Source: a virus
Reading direction: 5' to 3' (one strand)
DNA length: 64,000 bases
IMG/VR virus record: IMGVR_UViG_3300035698_017588
Span: 1 to 64,000 of that record
Shown: positions 48,722 to 58,600 of the stretch, one piece after another
Position numbering within the stretch: the first letter of the stretch is position 1
How the letters are laid out: each line of letters starts with the position of its first letter
Notes under the pieces: generated by a model
Told to the model about the DNA's origin: nothing
What the model saw: the letters and a program-made list of their open reading frames with translations, nothing else
Database searches by the model: none
Program-made: the position numbers and the translations under genes

Positions 48722-49634
48722 TAAACAGACCCTTCAGCGTACTACTCAAGTACGTCACCAACCGATTCCACCACGGACCCAAGTACAACCAATTCCACCA
48801 AGCGAAGCGGCCCCGGTGGTCGCTCGAAGAAACCAATCGGTTAACACGGTCCGAGACCGAATCAACAGGACACGGCGGGAATTAGTCCCCCAAGCTCCTA
48901 GACGAAAAGTCCCACCCAAAGTCACCTATCTCAGTGCTGACCTAACGGTCGATCAGATCGAAAAAGTCAAAGCACTCAAGGGATCAGCCCAAGGCCGATA
49001 CCTGGTGATTTTGGGTAACGGGCCATCTTTAGAGCAAGTCGATACTAACCGCTTAGCACAGTACGACAATATCAAGCTCTGTACGATCAACGTCCCAGAC
49101 AAACGATGCTGGCCAACACCATACTGGGCCTTCTATGATCGATCACAATATCATCGTCACAAAGAATTATACAAGGGCTTTGCAGGAACCGTCTTCAATA
49201 GCACCGGCATCAAAGAAGGCAACGTAGGAAGCATCAAGTTCAAACACAACCCCGGACTAGGTTGGAGTAGAGATATTTCTAGGGGAGTATATGTCGGCAT
49301 GTCGAGTGTCTACGCCACCCTTCAAATCGCTGTGTACATGCAATTCAACCGGATATACGTCGTCGGTTGCGATATGAGCGAAAGCATGGACCTAGGCAAG
49401 ACCCATTTTTACGGGATAAACCCAGACGTCAAGCCAGAGGAACGCAAAAAGCGTTTTGTCAAGGAAGCGAATTGGTATGATAGGATGACGGAAGTTTTAA
49501 AAGAAGACGAGAAACAAAAAATCGTGTTTTGTAGTAAGGGTGTAAATAAGTGGCCATTCATGAGTCACTTTACTACTGTGAGGCCAGATCAAGCCACACA
49601 ATTTATCATCCAGGATACGGGTTATGCCAGCTAA
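48606..49634 (+). CDS. DUF115/6-hydroxymethylpterin-diphosphokinase-like phage protein
   Basis: Up to 342 residues; the start is uncertain (ATG 48606 or 48627) because the first 110 residues are basic, Pro/Gln/Arg-rich and overlap the previous gene. The recognisable domain begins at GRYLVILGNGPSLEQVDTNR, then CTINVPDKRCWPTPYWAFYD and RIYVVGCDMSESMDLGKTHF. This wording is that of the DUF115 (MAF/flagellin glycosylation-type) family in phages and bacteria, which handles nucleotide-sugars. A role in glycosylating phage proteins is plausible. Confidence 0.65.
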   Translation: MLLRTLKMQRAVTASVLRRTAIKPKVTVIQKPVTQAASNKQTLQRTTQVRHQPIPPRTQVQPIPPSEAAPVVARRNQSVNTVRDRINRTRRELVPQAPRRKVPPKVTYLSADLTVDQIEKVKALKGSAQGRYLVILGNGPSLEQVDTNRLAQYDNIKLCTINVPDKRCWPTPYWAFYDRSQYHRHKELYKGFAGTVFNSTGIKEGNVGSIKFKHNPGLGWSRDISRGVYVGMSSVYATLQIAVYMQFNRIYVVGCDMSESMDLGKTHFYGINPDVKPEERKKRFVKEANWYDRMTEVLKEDEKQKIVFCSKGVNKWPFMSHFTTVRPDQATQFIIQDTGYAS

Positions 49635-50031
49635 GTTCTATGTCGCGACCACTCTTTCTAATGCAGATCAGGCCAAAATAGCAATTAATCGACTGAGTGA
49701 CTTTGGTCATGAAGTCAGCTACGATTGGACGACCCATGGTTTCGCACCAGTCGAAGTCAGGAAAGAGATCGCAGCCAAGGAATTGCAAGGCGTTATTGAT
49801 GCGGATGTTTTATTCGTTATCTGGCCCGGTGGTGGCGGAACCCATATTGAGATGGGTGTCGCGATATCTCTAAACAAGCCGATCATCTTTGTTGCTCCAG
49901 AGAGTCTTGAAAGAGAAGTATCATTTTACCAACTCGACAATGTATTGAGAATGAGTGAAATGAGCAAGGCCATCGAGGTCGCCCACAAGCATCTATCCCA
50001 ATACGAAGGACAATTAGCAGATTATGAGTGA
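49624..50031 (+). CDS. Nucleoside 2-deoxyribosyltransferase-like protein
   Basis: 135 residues. MPAKFYVATTLSNADQAKIA is the first strand and helix of the deoxyribosyltransferase/DUF4406 fold. ADVLFVIWPGGGGTHIEMGV holds the Gly-rich turn and catalytic-type Glu (G-x-x-x-E-x-G), followed by LNKPIIFVAPE. These enzymes exchange bases between deoxynucleosides or hydrolyse 5'-deoxynucleotides. Being three genes upstream of the PurZ-like gene, a part in nucleotide metabolism fits. It overlaps the next gene by 8 bases. Confidence 0.6.
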   Translation: MPAKFYVATTLSNADQAKIAINRLSDFGHEVSYDWTTHGFAPVEVRKEIAAKELQGVIDADVLFVIWPGGGGTHIEMGVAISLNKPIIFVAPESLEREVSFYQLDNVLRMSEMSKAIEVAHKHLSQYEGQLADYE

Positions 50032-50626
50032 CATCAAATGGGGTTCATTGATTATTCAATGCAACGACGCACAATCTATCCGACCAGCTTCTGAGCTTGC
50101 TCACAAACAAAGAGTCGGCAATGTAATCGTCCCGCCCGAGAGCATCGAGCAAAGCATCATGGGACGCAGCATGATGAAGGCGAAATACCATCTCCTGACA
50201 ACAATCAAGAACCCAAGCCAACGGGCTCCAGGCTCTGACAAATTCATCAACATCAACGCAGATGTTTTTGACGTCGAAGGATTCGAAATCGTTCCAATGA
50301 AAACGGATAACCCGCAAGTCTTGCTCAAAGACTTGCGGATGTGCTCTGACTTTCTGAAAAACAACCTCAACCAACAAGTAACTATTGGTTGGAACCTTTC
50401 AGGTCACGGTCTCAAGGACAAAGAGACCCTGCAGCTTTTAGATTCAATCGCCAAGGGCTACAGACCAGATTATATCCGGTTTGATGAATCCCAAGGGCTG
50501 ATCTGCACAATCGCGAAAAAGATTTGTGCGACGAAAATGGCTCTTCCATTCAATGCTGACGTTGAATCTGACTGGAAAATCATCGAAGCTTCGGAAGCCC
50601 TCAAGCTTGCGAAACAACCAGCATGA
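50024..50626 (+). CDS. Hypothetical protein (200 aa)
   Basis: Starts MSDIKWGSLIIQCNDAQSIR. The alternation of strands and helices (KFININADVFDVEGFEIVPM; QVTIGWNLSGHGLKDKETLQ; YRPDYIRFDESQGLICTIAK) suggests a TIM-barrel-like or Rossmann-like enzyme, but I see no known active-site motif. It sits between the deoxyribosyltransferase-like gene and a small membrane-protein gene, upstream of the PurZ-like gene. Confidence 0.5.
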   Translation: MSDIKWGSLIIQCNDAQSIRPASELAHKQRVGNVIVPPESIEQSIMGRSMMKAKYHLLTTIKNPSQRAPGSDKFININADVFDVEGFEIVPMKTDNPQVLLKDLRMCSDFLKNNLNQQVTIGWNLSGHGLKDKETLQLLDSIAKGYRPDYIRFDESQGLICTIAKKICATKMALPFNADVESDWKIIEASEALKLAKQPA

Positions 50627-50644
50627 GAACGATCTGGGACTGAA

Positions 50645-50881
50645 ATGAACGAACAGCCCGAATTTTATCCGGCGTGGAAAGTGAAAGGTGGTCTGTTCTG
50701 GTCATTCAGAATCATGTTAGTGCATTTATTGTTCATCTTAACTCCGCTAGCAGGACTCTTCATAGACCCATTGATGGTTCCAGTCGGACTGTGCATCTCA
50801 ATGGGCTGGGCATACACAGAATTTAATAGGTATTCTAAATGGTGGAACAAGACCCTCAGAAAAGACCGAAAACCATTTTGA
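50645..50881 (+). CDS. Small membrane protein (78 aa)
   Basis: Two adjacent hydrophobic stretches (SFRIMLVHLLFILTPLAGLF; LMVPVGLCISMGWAYTEF) flanked by basic ends (WWNKTLRKDRKPF) suggest a two-span inner-membrane protein. No family recognised. Located between the 200-residue hypothetical gene and the PurZ-like gene. Confidence 0.55.
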   Translation: MNEQPEFYPAWKVKGGLFWSFRIMLVHLLFILTPLAGLFIDPLMVPVGLCISMGWAYTEFNRYSKWWNKTLRKDRKPF

Positions 50882-50921
50882 TATCAGACGTCACTTAACT
50901 TCATTTCATTACAGAGATACT

Positions 50922-52052
50922 ATGAAACTTGGAAAAATTAACCTCGTCGTAGACGGACAACATGGCTCAACTGGCAAAGGTCTGATCAACTCATACCTTG
51001 CATGGCGAGACAGGCCCGAAGTCATCAGTTGCACCAACATGGCAAACGCAGGCCACACCGCCATTCTCCCGGACGGAACAAAATTCGTCGCAAAAGCCCT
51101 GCCAAGCTCCACGATCCTTAACAAACTCGACAACTACTCACCAGAAGTCGTTGTCGGAGCAGGAGCAGCATTCACCGTCGACCAGCTGCTCAAAGAACTG
51201 AAAGAATGCGGCAACCCGAACTTAACCGTCCATCCAAGAGCCGGAGTGATCACGCAAGAACACAAAGAGCGTGAATCCGAACTCAAGGGCGGTACAAAGC
51301 ACATTGCCAGCACAATGCAAGGCTGCGGAGCCTTTTTAGCTGATAAAGTGATGCGAGGACCAGATGTCAAGCTGGCTGGAGACTACGAAGATCTGTCCTT
51401 CTTCGCTCCGAGTTTTCTTGCTGATCGTCTTGGCTCCAAAAGCAAGTATCTGCCCGATCTGTTGATGCAATATTTAACCACCGGTCGCACTATTCTCCAT
51501 GAAGGCTCCCAAGGTTTTGGGCTTGATATCAATCACGGGAATCAATACCCGAATTGCACAAGCCGTCAATGTACAGCTTTGCAATCAGTCGCTGATATGG
51601 GGCTGCCCCATCAAGTTATTGGCGACGTTTACATGGTGATCAGGCCCTATCCAATTCGAGTTGGGAATGTGGTAGAAAAGGGCAAGACTGTTGGCTACAG
51701 CGGCGACCCCTACTCCGACAGCAAGGAGATCACTTGGGAGGAAGTCGCGACTCGATGCGGTGCTCCACCCGAAGTGATGGCCGGAGAGCTAACAACGGTC
51801 ACGAAGAGGCTTCGACGGGTGTTCGAGCGGTCAGATATTCAGTTCCGCCAAGCTGCAATGGTCAACGGGGCCACGAAAATTGCTTTGAACTTCGCGAATT
51901 ATGTTGATTGGTCTTGTTATGGCAAGAACAATTGGGATGAACTTGGCGACAAGGTTCACAGTTTCATTGCGAAGGTCGAAGACGCGGCTGGAGTGCGGGT
52001 TGAGCTTGTTGGGACCGGGCCGAGCGTTGAACATGTTGCGGTTCGTCCGTAA
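50922..52052 (+). CDS. PurZ-like adenylosuccinate synthetase (candidate 2-aminoadenine pathway enzyme)
   Basis: 376 residues, shorter than PurA (about 430) and nearer to phage PurZ. The GTP/IMP loop reads VVDGQHGSTGKG: where PurA has GDEGKG with catalytic Asp13, Ser 16 is found here. The substitution of that Asp by Ser is reported for phage PurZ, which uses dGMP and Asp to make the precursor of 2-aminoadenine (Z). The His of NAGHTAIL is kept. The C-terminal aspartate-binding region reads TTVTKRLRRVFERSDIQFRQ, and ALNFANYVDW replaces the usual TKLDVLD. No DatZ or MazZ gene is visible in the window, so Z-DNA is a hypothesis. An ordinary divergent PurA is the alternative. Confidence 0.78.
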   Translation: MKLGKINLVVDGQHGSTGKGLINSYLAWRDRPEVISCTNMANAGHTAILPDGTKFVAKALPSSTILNKLDNYSPEVVVGAGAAFTVDQLLKELKECGNPNLTVHPRAGVITQEHKERESELKGGTKHIASTMQGCGAFLADKVMRGPDVKLAGDYEDLSFFAPSFLADRLGSKSKYLPDLLMQYLTTGRTILHEGSQGFGLDINHGNQYPNCTSRQCTALQSVADMGLPHQVIGDVYMVIRPYPIRVGNVVEKGKTVGYSGDPYSDSKEITWEEVATRCGAPPEVMAGELTTVTKRLRRVFERSDIQFRQAAMVNGATKIALNFANYVDWSCYGKNNWDELGDKVHSFIAKVEDAAGVRVELVGTGPSVEHVAVRP

Positions 52053-52077
52053 CGTACATAATCCAGACAATGAGCGA

Positions 52078-52118
52078 CTCAAGGGCTTGAGGGACATGGT
52101 TGTTTCTCAAGCCCTTGC
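52078..52118 (+). promoter_or_regulatory. Intergenic hairpin with alternative pairings after the PurZ-like gene
   Basis: A perfect 12-bp stem forms between caagggcttgag (52080-52091) and ctcaagcccttg (52106-52117), with a 14-base loop. The left arm can also fold on itself (ctcaag 52078-52083 with cttgag 52086-52091). No T-run follows, so it is not a simple terminator; it could be a processing site or attenuator. It is followed by the very strong ribosome-binding site aaggaggga (52132-52140) before the ATG at 52149. Confidence 0.55.
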
Positions 52119-52148
52119 TATATACAAACATAAGGAGGGAGATTCTTT

Positions 52149-52676
52149 ATGACTGAAACAAATCCAATTATGGCCTCGGCTAAATATCCACTTGGTAGCA
52201 CGGCATGGTTCCTGGGATTAGAGCCGCATGAAAGTTATCAATTGGGTGAACAATATGACATGTTCATGTTCGAGCATCCGATTTTCGCACTTAGCCGAAC
52301 GCCGTTGCGACATATTTGGAAGAGTAGTCGTGCATTGCCAAAGTTAGAACATGAATCTTTTGACAATATAATCACTCTGGTTACGAGTCGTATCTTAGTC
52401 CAGTCAATGGTTGTCGAGAGTATCGAACGAAGCGAAAATACAGGGGAATTCGTTTATTTGGATAATGATCTAGAGGTCTGCTTACCAGAGCAAGTTCTCT
52501 ATTCTACGAGGCGTGAAGCTTCGCGAGAACAAACACGAATTCTTAAAATGGTCAGAGACTGGGCAATAGCACAATTGGAAACGAACAATGAAATGTTTTC
52601 CATGCGAAGGAATAGCAAAAAACAACAAAATCGACGTCGTGATCGTCGATCCGGGAAAGCCCCTAATCAGGGGTAA
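52149..52676 (+). CDS. Hypothetical protein (175 aa)
   Basis: Starts MTETNPIMASAKYPLGSTAW after the perfect ribosome-binding site at 52132. Contains helical segments and an Arg/Lys-rich tail (MRRNSKKQQNRRRDRRSGKA) that overlaps the start of the giant gene in another frame. The basic tail could bind nucleic acid. No family recognised. The strong start signal suggests high expression, as for a virion or internal protein. Confidence 0.5.
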   Translation: MTETNPIMASAKYPLGSTAWFLGLEPHESYQLGEQYDMFMFEHPIFALSRTPLRHIWKSSRALPKLEHESFDNIITLVTSRILVQSMVVESIERSENTGEFVYLDNDLEVCLPEQVLYSTRREASREQTRILKMVRDWAIAQLETNNEMFSMRRNSKKQQNRRRDRRSGKAPNQG

Positions 52677-55600
52677 TTCTAATCAAGCACGATCGGAGTT
52701 CCCGTGGACTAATCCTCGCAATCGGTATGACGTCAATAATAGTGGCGATGTAACGGCACTTGATGCCCTCTTAGTTATCAATGCATTAAATCGAGGCATT
52801 GAATTCGACCCTTTCGTAGAACCAGAATTCTTCTACGATGTGAATGGCAGTCGGACTGTTTCGGCACTAGATGCACTGCAAGTCATCAATTACATTAATG
52901 GCCAAGACACCAACAATAATGGCGTCGTAAACAGCGGAGATCTTGACACACAACGCCTTATCGCAAAGAAAATCGAAGGCGTAAAAAGACAAGCAACCCG
53001 TCTACGGGCACAAGAATCGAACGAGCCAATCAGACTTCAAAGCAGTGGAAACGGGGCAGCATTAAGATTCGAACTATTGTTTCCATTCAGAACAATGGGT
53101 GGAGCTTTCCGATTCACCCTACAATCAGTAGAATGGGGCGAATCAGTATGGTCGCCAGAAATTCGTATCCCAAATTCTGTCTATCACAATGCTTTAAGTG
53201 ACCAACCAGCTGCTGGAGCCAATTATTCTTCTGACATGGCGGACGTCAGACAACAGATGTTGGACGCGGTCTTAGCCGTATACAACAATACTCCGACTTT
53301 CGATAACATCACAGCCGCAAACGTCACTATCCAACAATATGTTAATCAGGGATTCTGTTGGTATGATATCGTCGTCGATTGTGTGCCACCAGCGGGTTTT
53401 TGTGGAGCAGGTCAAGAATATGATTTCACCATCTTTCGAACGACATCGACGAATCGAGCTCTAGCAGCACAGTCAGCTGGATTTTATGCTGAAAAAGTTT
53501 TTTCATTCTCTGGACCAGGAGGAAGTTCAGCCTTAGGTTCGACTTGGAGCACTGATAGAAGACTAACAGATGGAACATTGACCTTCCAATTCAGAAGACC
53601 AATTTCTATCCAACGAGGAAATATCAATAGCTTCGTAAGTATGACTGTCCCGTGGGACATGAATTTCAGTGACTTTGCGGCCTTGGTGGACCAAACCATC
53701 GGCCCATTGTATGGCGGTGCAGGACAAGGAAATACATCTGTAGAGAATTATACTGGTAGTTTTCTTTTCAACAGCAAAATCGGTGAGAACACTCTTGGAA
53801 TTCGAGTAAAGCAGTTTCCATTTCTTGCAGTAGACCCAGCCACATTGAGCGACCTCTTATTTGAGATCGATGGAAACAATACCAAAATGCTGGTTCCATA
53901 TAATAATGTAACTCCAGGCATTACACAATTATTCTTTAGAGAATGTGGCGGCACCGGTCCAACAAACGTCAGCGGTGGCGGATGCGGACCCTGCAATCCA
54001 GGTGGTGGCTCCAACGGCTCCAACGGCTCCAACGGCTCCAACGGCTCCAACGGCTCCAACGGATCAAACGGCTCCAATGGATCAAACGGCTCTAATGGAT
54101 CGAACGGCTCTAATGGATCGAACGGCTCTAATGGCTCAAATGGTACCAATGGACAAGATGGAGGACCAGACAATACTTGTGTTTATGATTTTCTAGAAGT
54201 GCCCGTCTGCAACACTCTGCTTGACCCCAATTTAACGCCTCGGCAAAGAGGATATGGTGTATATGGTGCGAGCCACGAATGGGATCTCACTAATATCGGA
54301 TATGCTAGTTTTACTATCAACTTCACATTCGGTGGTGGTCAGACCGCATCTACTCAACCAATCATCGTAAACGATACGACGATCTCTGCGTCGCCATTTG
54401 TCGACTATAACACCGAAGATGTGATAAAAAGTGGCGATCAACCGCCATCATTTTTCGCATTGAATAGTTTGATCCTCGAAGCAATATTCAATCTATATAA
54501 TTCGAATAATGCATTCCCATACATCAGTCGAAGTGAAATCCAGGTTTACAATTTCCATGTCCCAACTGGTATAGCACCATCCACGTATATCGTGAAATGG
54601 GGCTTCCGAATTAAGAAGGCCCCCTTCGACGGATTCGAATCAATCAGCGTTACCACGTCAACCAAAACCAACAAGATCTTCTTCAACGACACCGTATCTG
54701 GATCGACGTTTCCAGGAGTTTCGATCGAAAGATGGCTAAGGTTTGTCGGTGGTTCAACTGGAACATTCAATATCGTTGCTACAATCGACCGCCAATTCGA
54801 TGATGTCGATGACGTGCTGTTGTATCAAAATATCCCAGCCAATATTACACTGGCTGATCTCAAGACATTATTAAACACCCAGAGTTTCTCTAATGTTGGA
54901 ACTGGTGGACAATTCAATGCTGGGCAATTTGAAGTAACCCCATACACAAATGGAACAATGTCTGATCCAGTAAACAATGGATCACTATTCAGAATCGCAT
55001 ACTTGTTCACATCACCGCTTCAGCCGGTGATTAATCAAAGAAGATTCATACAAATCGAGGCTGAAGGTCTCAACGACAATATTATCCACAATTATTTCAA
55101 CAAGACAATTAACTTAGATAATTGTGGAGAGATTAATGGTGTGGTGAATGGGAAAACGCCAGCGACATTCACACCATTTCAAATCAGATTCGAACCAGGA
55201 CCAAACCCAAATGTTCCTATAAACATCTACTCTGTTTATGTGAAATACAGTCTAAGAAGCACTGTTAACACAGCAAACAGAACTATCGTTTACATGCCGA
55301 TAAGCGAATATGATGGAACTTCCGCTCCTAACTGTGTGGACTGGGGAATCAACGGTGTAAGTGGAGAACTCAACACTGACTTGAACTTAGCAGAGCTTCA
55401 AACAACAAGCTTAGACGTATCAGGCAATGAAAGATTCATCTATACCAGATTCAACCAAGGGAGCGGAGAAAGCTTCGCAACTCAGCTGGGCTTTGAATTC
55501 GAATCGCCATGGACCAACAGTCCAAATCGAGTAATCGATGGTGATACCGGTCTTGCGATGCTTCCCGGAATGACAGGATACAAACCCAGCCGGATTGAAA

Positions 55601-58600
55601 AAGCCGAGCTATTGATTCTGGCGGGAAAGCCCGACAACCTAGAAGCACAAACACCAATCGAACTGTCATACTTCCCAGACGAGAGAAAAGTTTACAGCTC
55701 TGTGGGCACCACCCCGACCCACAATCAATTCAACGTAGTTCTGATGGTCTCAAGAAATTCGGGGGCCATTCACGGACAATTGACTACTCCGAACATCACA
55801 CAGTTTGTCGATGATTTGGAACTAGCACTAGGTTCAACATCTTCTGTTGCAGTCGTCGAATTTGGTAAAGTGCCCTCCTTATTCTCCGGAAATAGCAATA
55901 CAGTTCTTGGTTTCACACCATTAACGAACAAACCAGCGATAATCGCAGCAATTGACGGCATCGTTTACAATGCAAGCGAATCAAAGTGGGGACAAGTCCA
56001 AGGCTTAGACGCAGCCGTCACTCTGTTCAATAGCCTTGGAACATCGCCATCACGAAAATTGTTGATCTCACTCAGCAATGGTATTGAGACACGACAAGCA
56101 AGAATCGAAAGAGGCACTAGTCCGACTAGTTGGCTTGTGAGAGCTTCACAGTTTTCATCTAATGGAACAGATGTAGTCTTATCAAATCAAAGCAATGACT
56201 TCCCTGGTATGACATTGCCACTTGGAGTCAGCTACGGTGAACCAGACGACTATACCGATTTTCTAGACAGACTCGCAGGAGCGATCTACGCCTACAACAA
56301 TGTTCCGTACGCCGATCCAAAAAATCTGCTTATTGAACTACCAGTATCATGCACTGAGGGTATTTCAGAGCCGAACGATTTGGTGATTTCGACACAAATC
56401 GGTGCCTCGACTTGGCGAACCATTCTACCTTCTAACAGGATCATAGCTTCAACGGGCAATCCGTTCTTTTGGGGCTATGATTTTGATGAAGGCAGTGGAT
56501 TCTTACGCAATATCAGAATCGACGCACAGACCGTCTTTAACGACGCCGTCGTTGGGAACTGGAATAATCTTCCAGCTATCGACTTCAAAAGAGTAGGCAT
56601 TGAATTGGAAGAAGCTGGCTGGAACACACTATGCTTGCCTCTTGGAGAGAATTTGCAAGGTGGTGGAGATGGAGGGGGATCGGACGGCGGTATTGTCACA
56701 GATGGATGTGATCTGAGCAACATTCAAGTCAGCTTGACTTACGATCTGTTCACAAGGAATCCAATCAACATCTATGCCTCGGCTATGAAGTACGTCGTTC
56801 GAGACTTCATCAATCCTTCTATTAGAGCCACAATCATTGTGCCAATTGAAGGATGGAACAATCTGAACCTCTCCTATGGACAAACACCATGTTCATATTG
56901 GGTGAGCAATACGATCCCTACTCAATATAGCCGATATCCCGCCCCGACATCTGGTAGCGTGGTAAATGTATCAGGAGTAGCGAACTTCATTTCGCCATTG
57001 TTCGGACTTGGGGGTAATCCTCAAACGACGATATCCACGGTGCCGACACACGATCAAGATAACGTAATGGGGCGGATCGTTTCTGGTGATCCAAGATGCA
57101 CACTGACAAGAAGCCAAGTTGGATATCGATCGTGTGTGGTCGAGTCGATGGAACTTCTGCTATTATCGTCACTTGCTAACAATCTACTGGCTGATCCACC
57201 ATTCATTGAAAGAATCTTCGATGAAGAAATTATTTTCTTCGATCCCGGCAACTGTGATGTGTTAGACGTCGTTTTCGCAGTTGACAATTCTGGAAGCATG
57301 AACGGACCGATCAATAATGTTAAATCCGGTATCGATCAATTGATCGATTTCATCTTTAGTATCAGTCCCTTAGGACGCATTGGTTTGGTGAGTTATGGTC
57401 AATCATCTAACAATGGTTTACCAATTGTTTATCTCTCGCCCACGTCCGTAGCTACCGCGATAGAAAGAGACACCATTCGACAAGCAGTCCAATTATACCA
57501 AGCAAGTGGTAGTAGAGAACCACACGGTTCAGCAGTAAAAACAGCCGTTGACGAACTATTGGCAGTACCATTTTCTGGTTTAACGTTCTCCGGAGCACCA
57601 GAAAATATCGAGCCACAAAACAACTCGGAAATCAGACCGAGCATTATTAACGGCCAGCCTACTAGCAATTATGAAGCCGTTGGTGTCGTCAATGGAAACT
57701 GCACAGGAACACTAATTGCACCAGAATATGTGTTAACAGCGGCCCACTGCATGTTCGACCAGAACAATGTTAAGATACCGCTCAGCAGTATGAGCTTTGA
57801 GGTTGGCGGAACCGTTTATAATGTAGTCGAAGAGACAACTCATCCAAATTACGATGATGCATTCTTCGAAGTGGGATTTGACGCCTCTATATTAAAACTA
57901 TCGACACCAGTGACTGGAGTAACCCCGTATGGTCTACTAACAGTACCACCAACCGTTGGCGATACATTGACCATAGTGGGCTTCGGAGAGGGTGGCAACA
58001 GTGCATCACCTCAGCCCAACTTTGGCACAAAAAGAGTAGGACAAACGCCACTAGAAAACCTGACTTTCGTCCATTTAAACTGGAGTTATGATCCGGGCGA
58101 AGCGAACACAAGTTTCGGCGATTCGGGAGGACCATCATTTGTCGATGTCAACGGCACAGATTTAATCGCTGGAATCGTTAGCGGCGGTGCCGGTATTCCT
58201 AGGGATACACCGGGTGTGTCATCATTCAACACCAGGATAGACACGATACTACCATGGATCAATTCCGTGTTAAGCGGAGGTGGTGGTGGAGGTAGCGGAC
58301 CCGTCGATCGTTCGCAAGTAGTCATATTAATCACTGATGAAGGATCGGCAGATGACGGATATGGTAGTTCCAATGAGTCGGATGCTTTCATTCGGACACA
58401 AGCACAATACGCTGGTGCTAATGATATCCCGATTTTTAGCGTTCAAGTGGCGAACAATTCTGGAGATGGAGTAATCTTCGATTTCCATAAAATCAACGCT
58501 CAGGAAAGCTCAGGTGCGGCAGTCAAGCAGATCGATGGTTTGATTGTTGAACCGTTAATCAAATTGTTCACCAGATTCTGTCTTACAGCAGTAGGCACTT

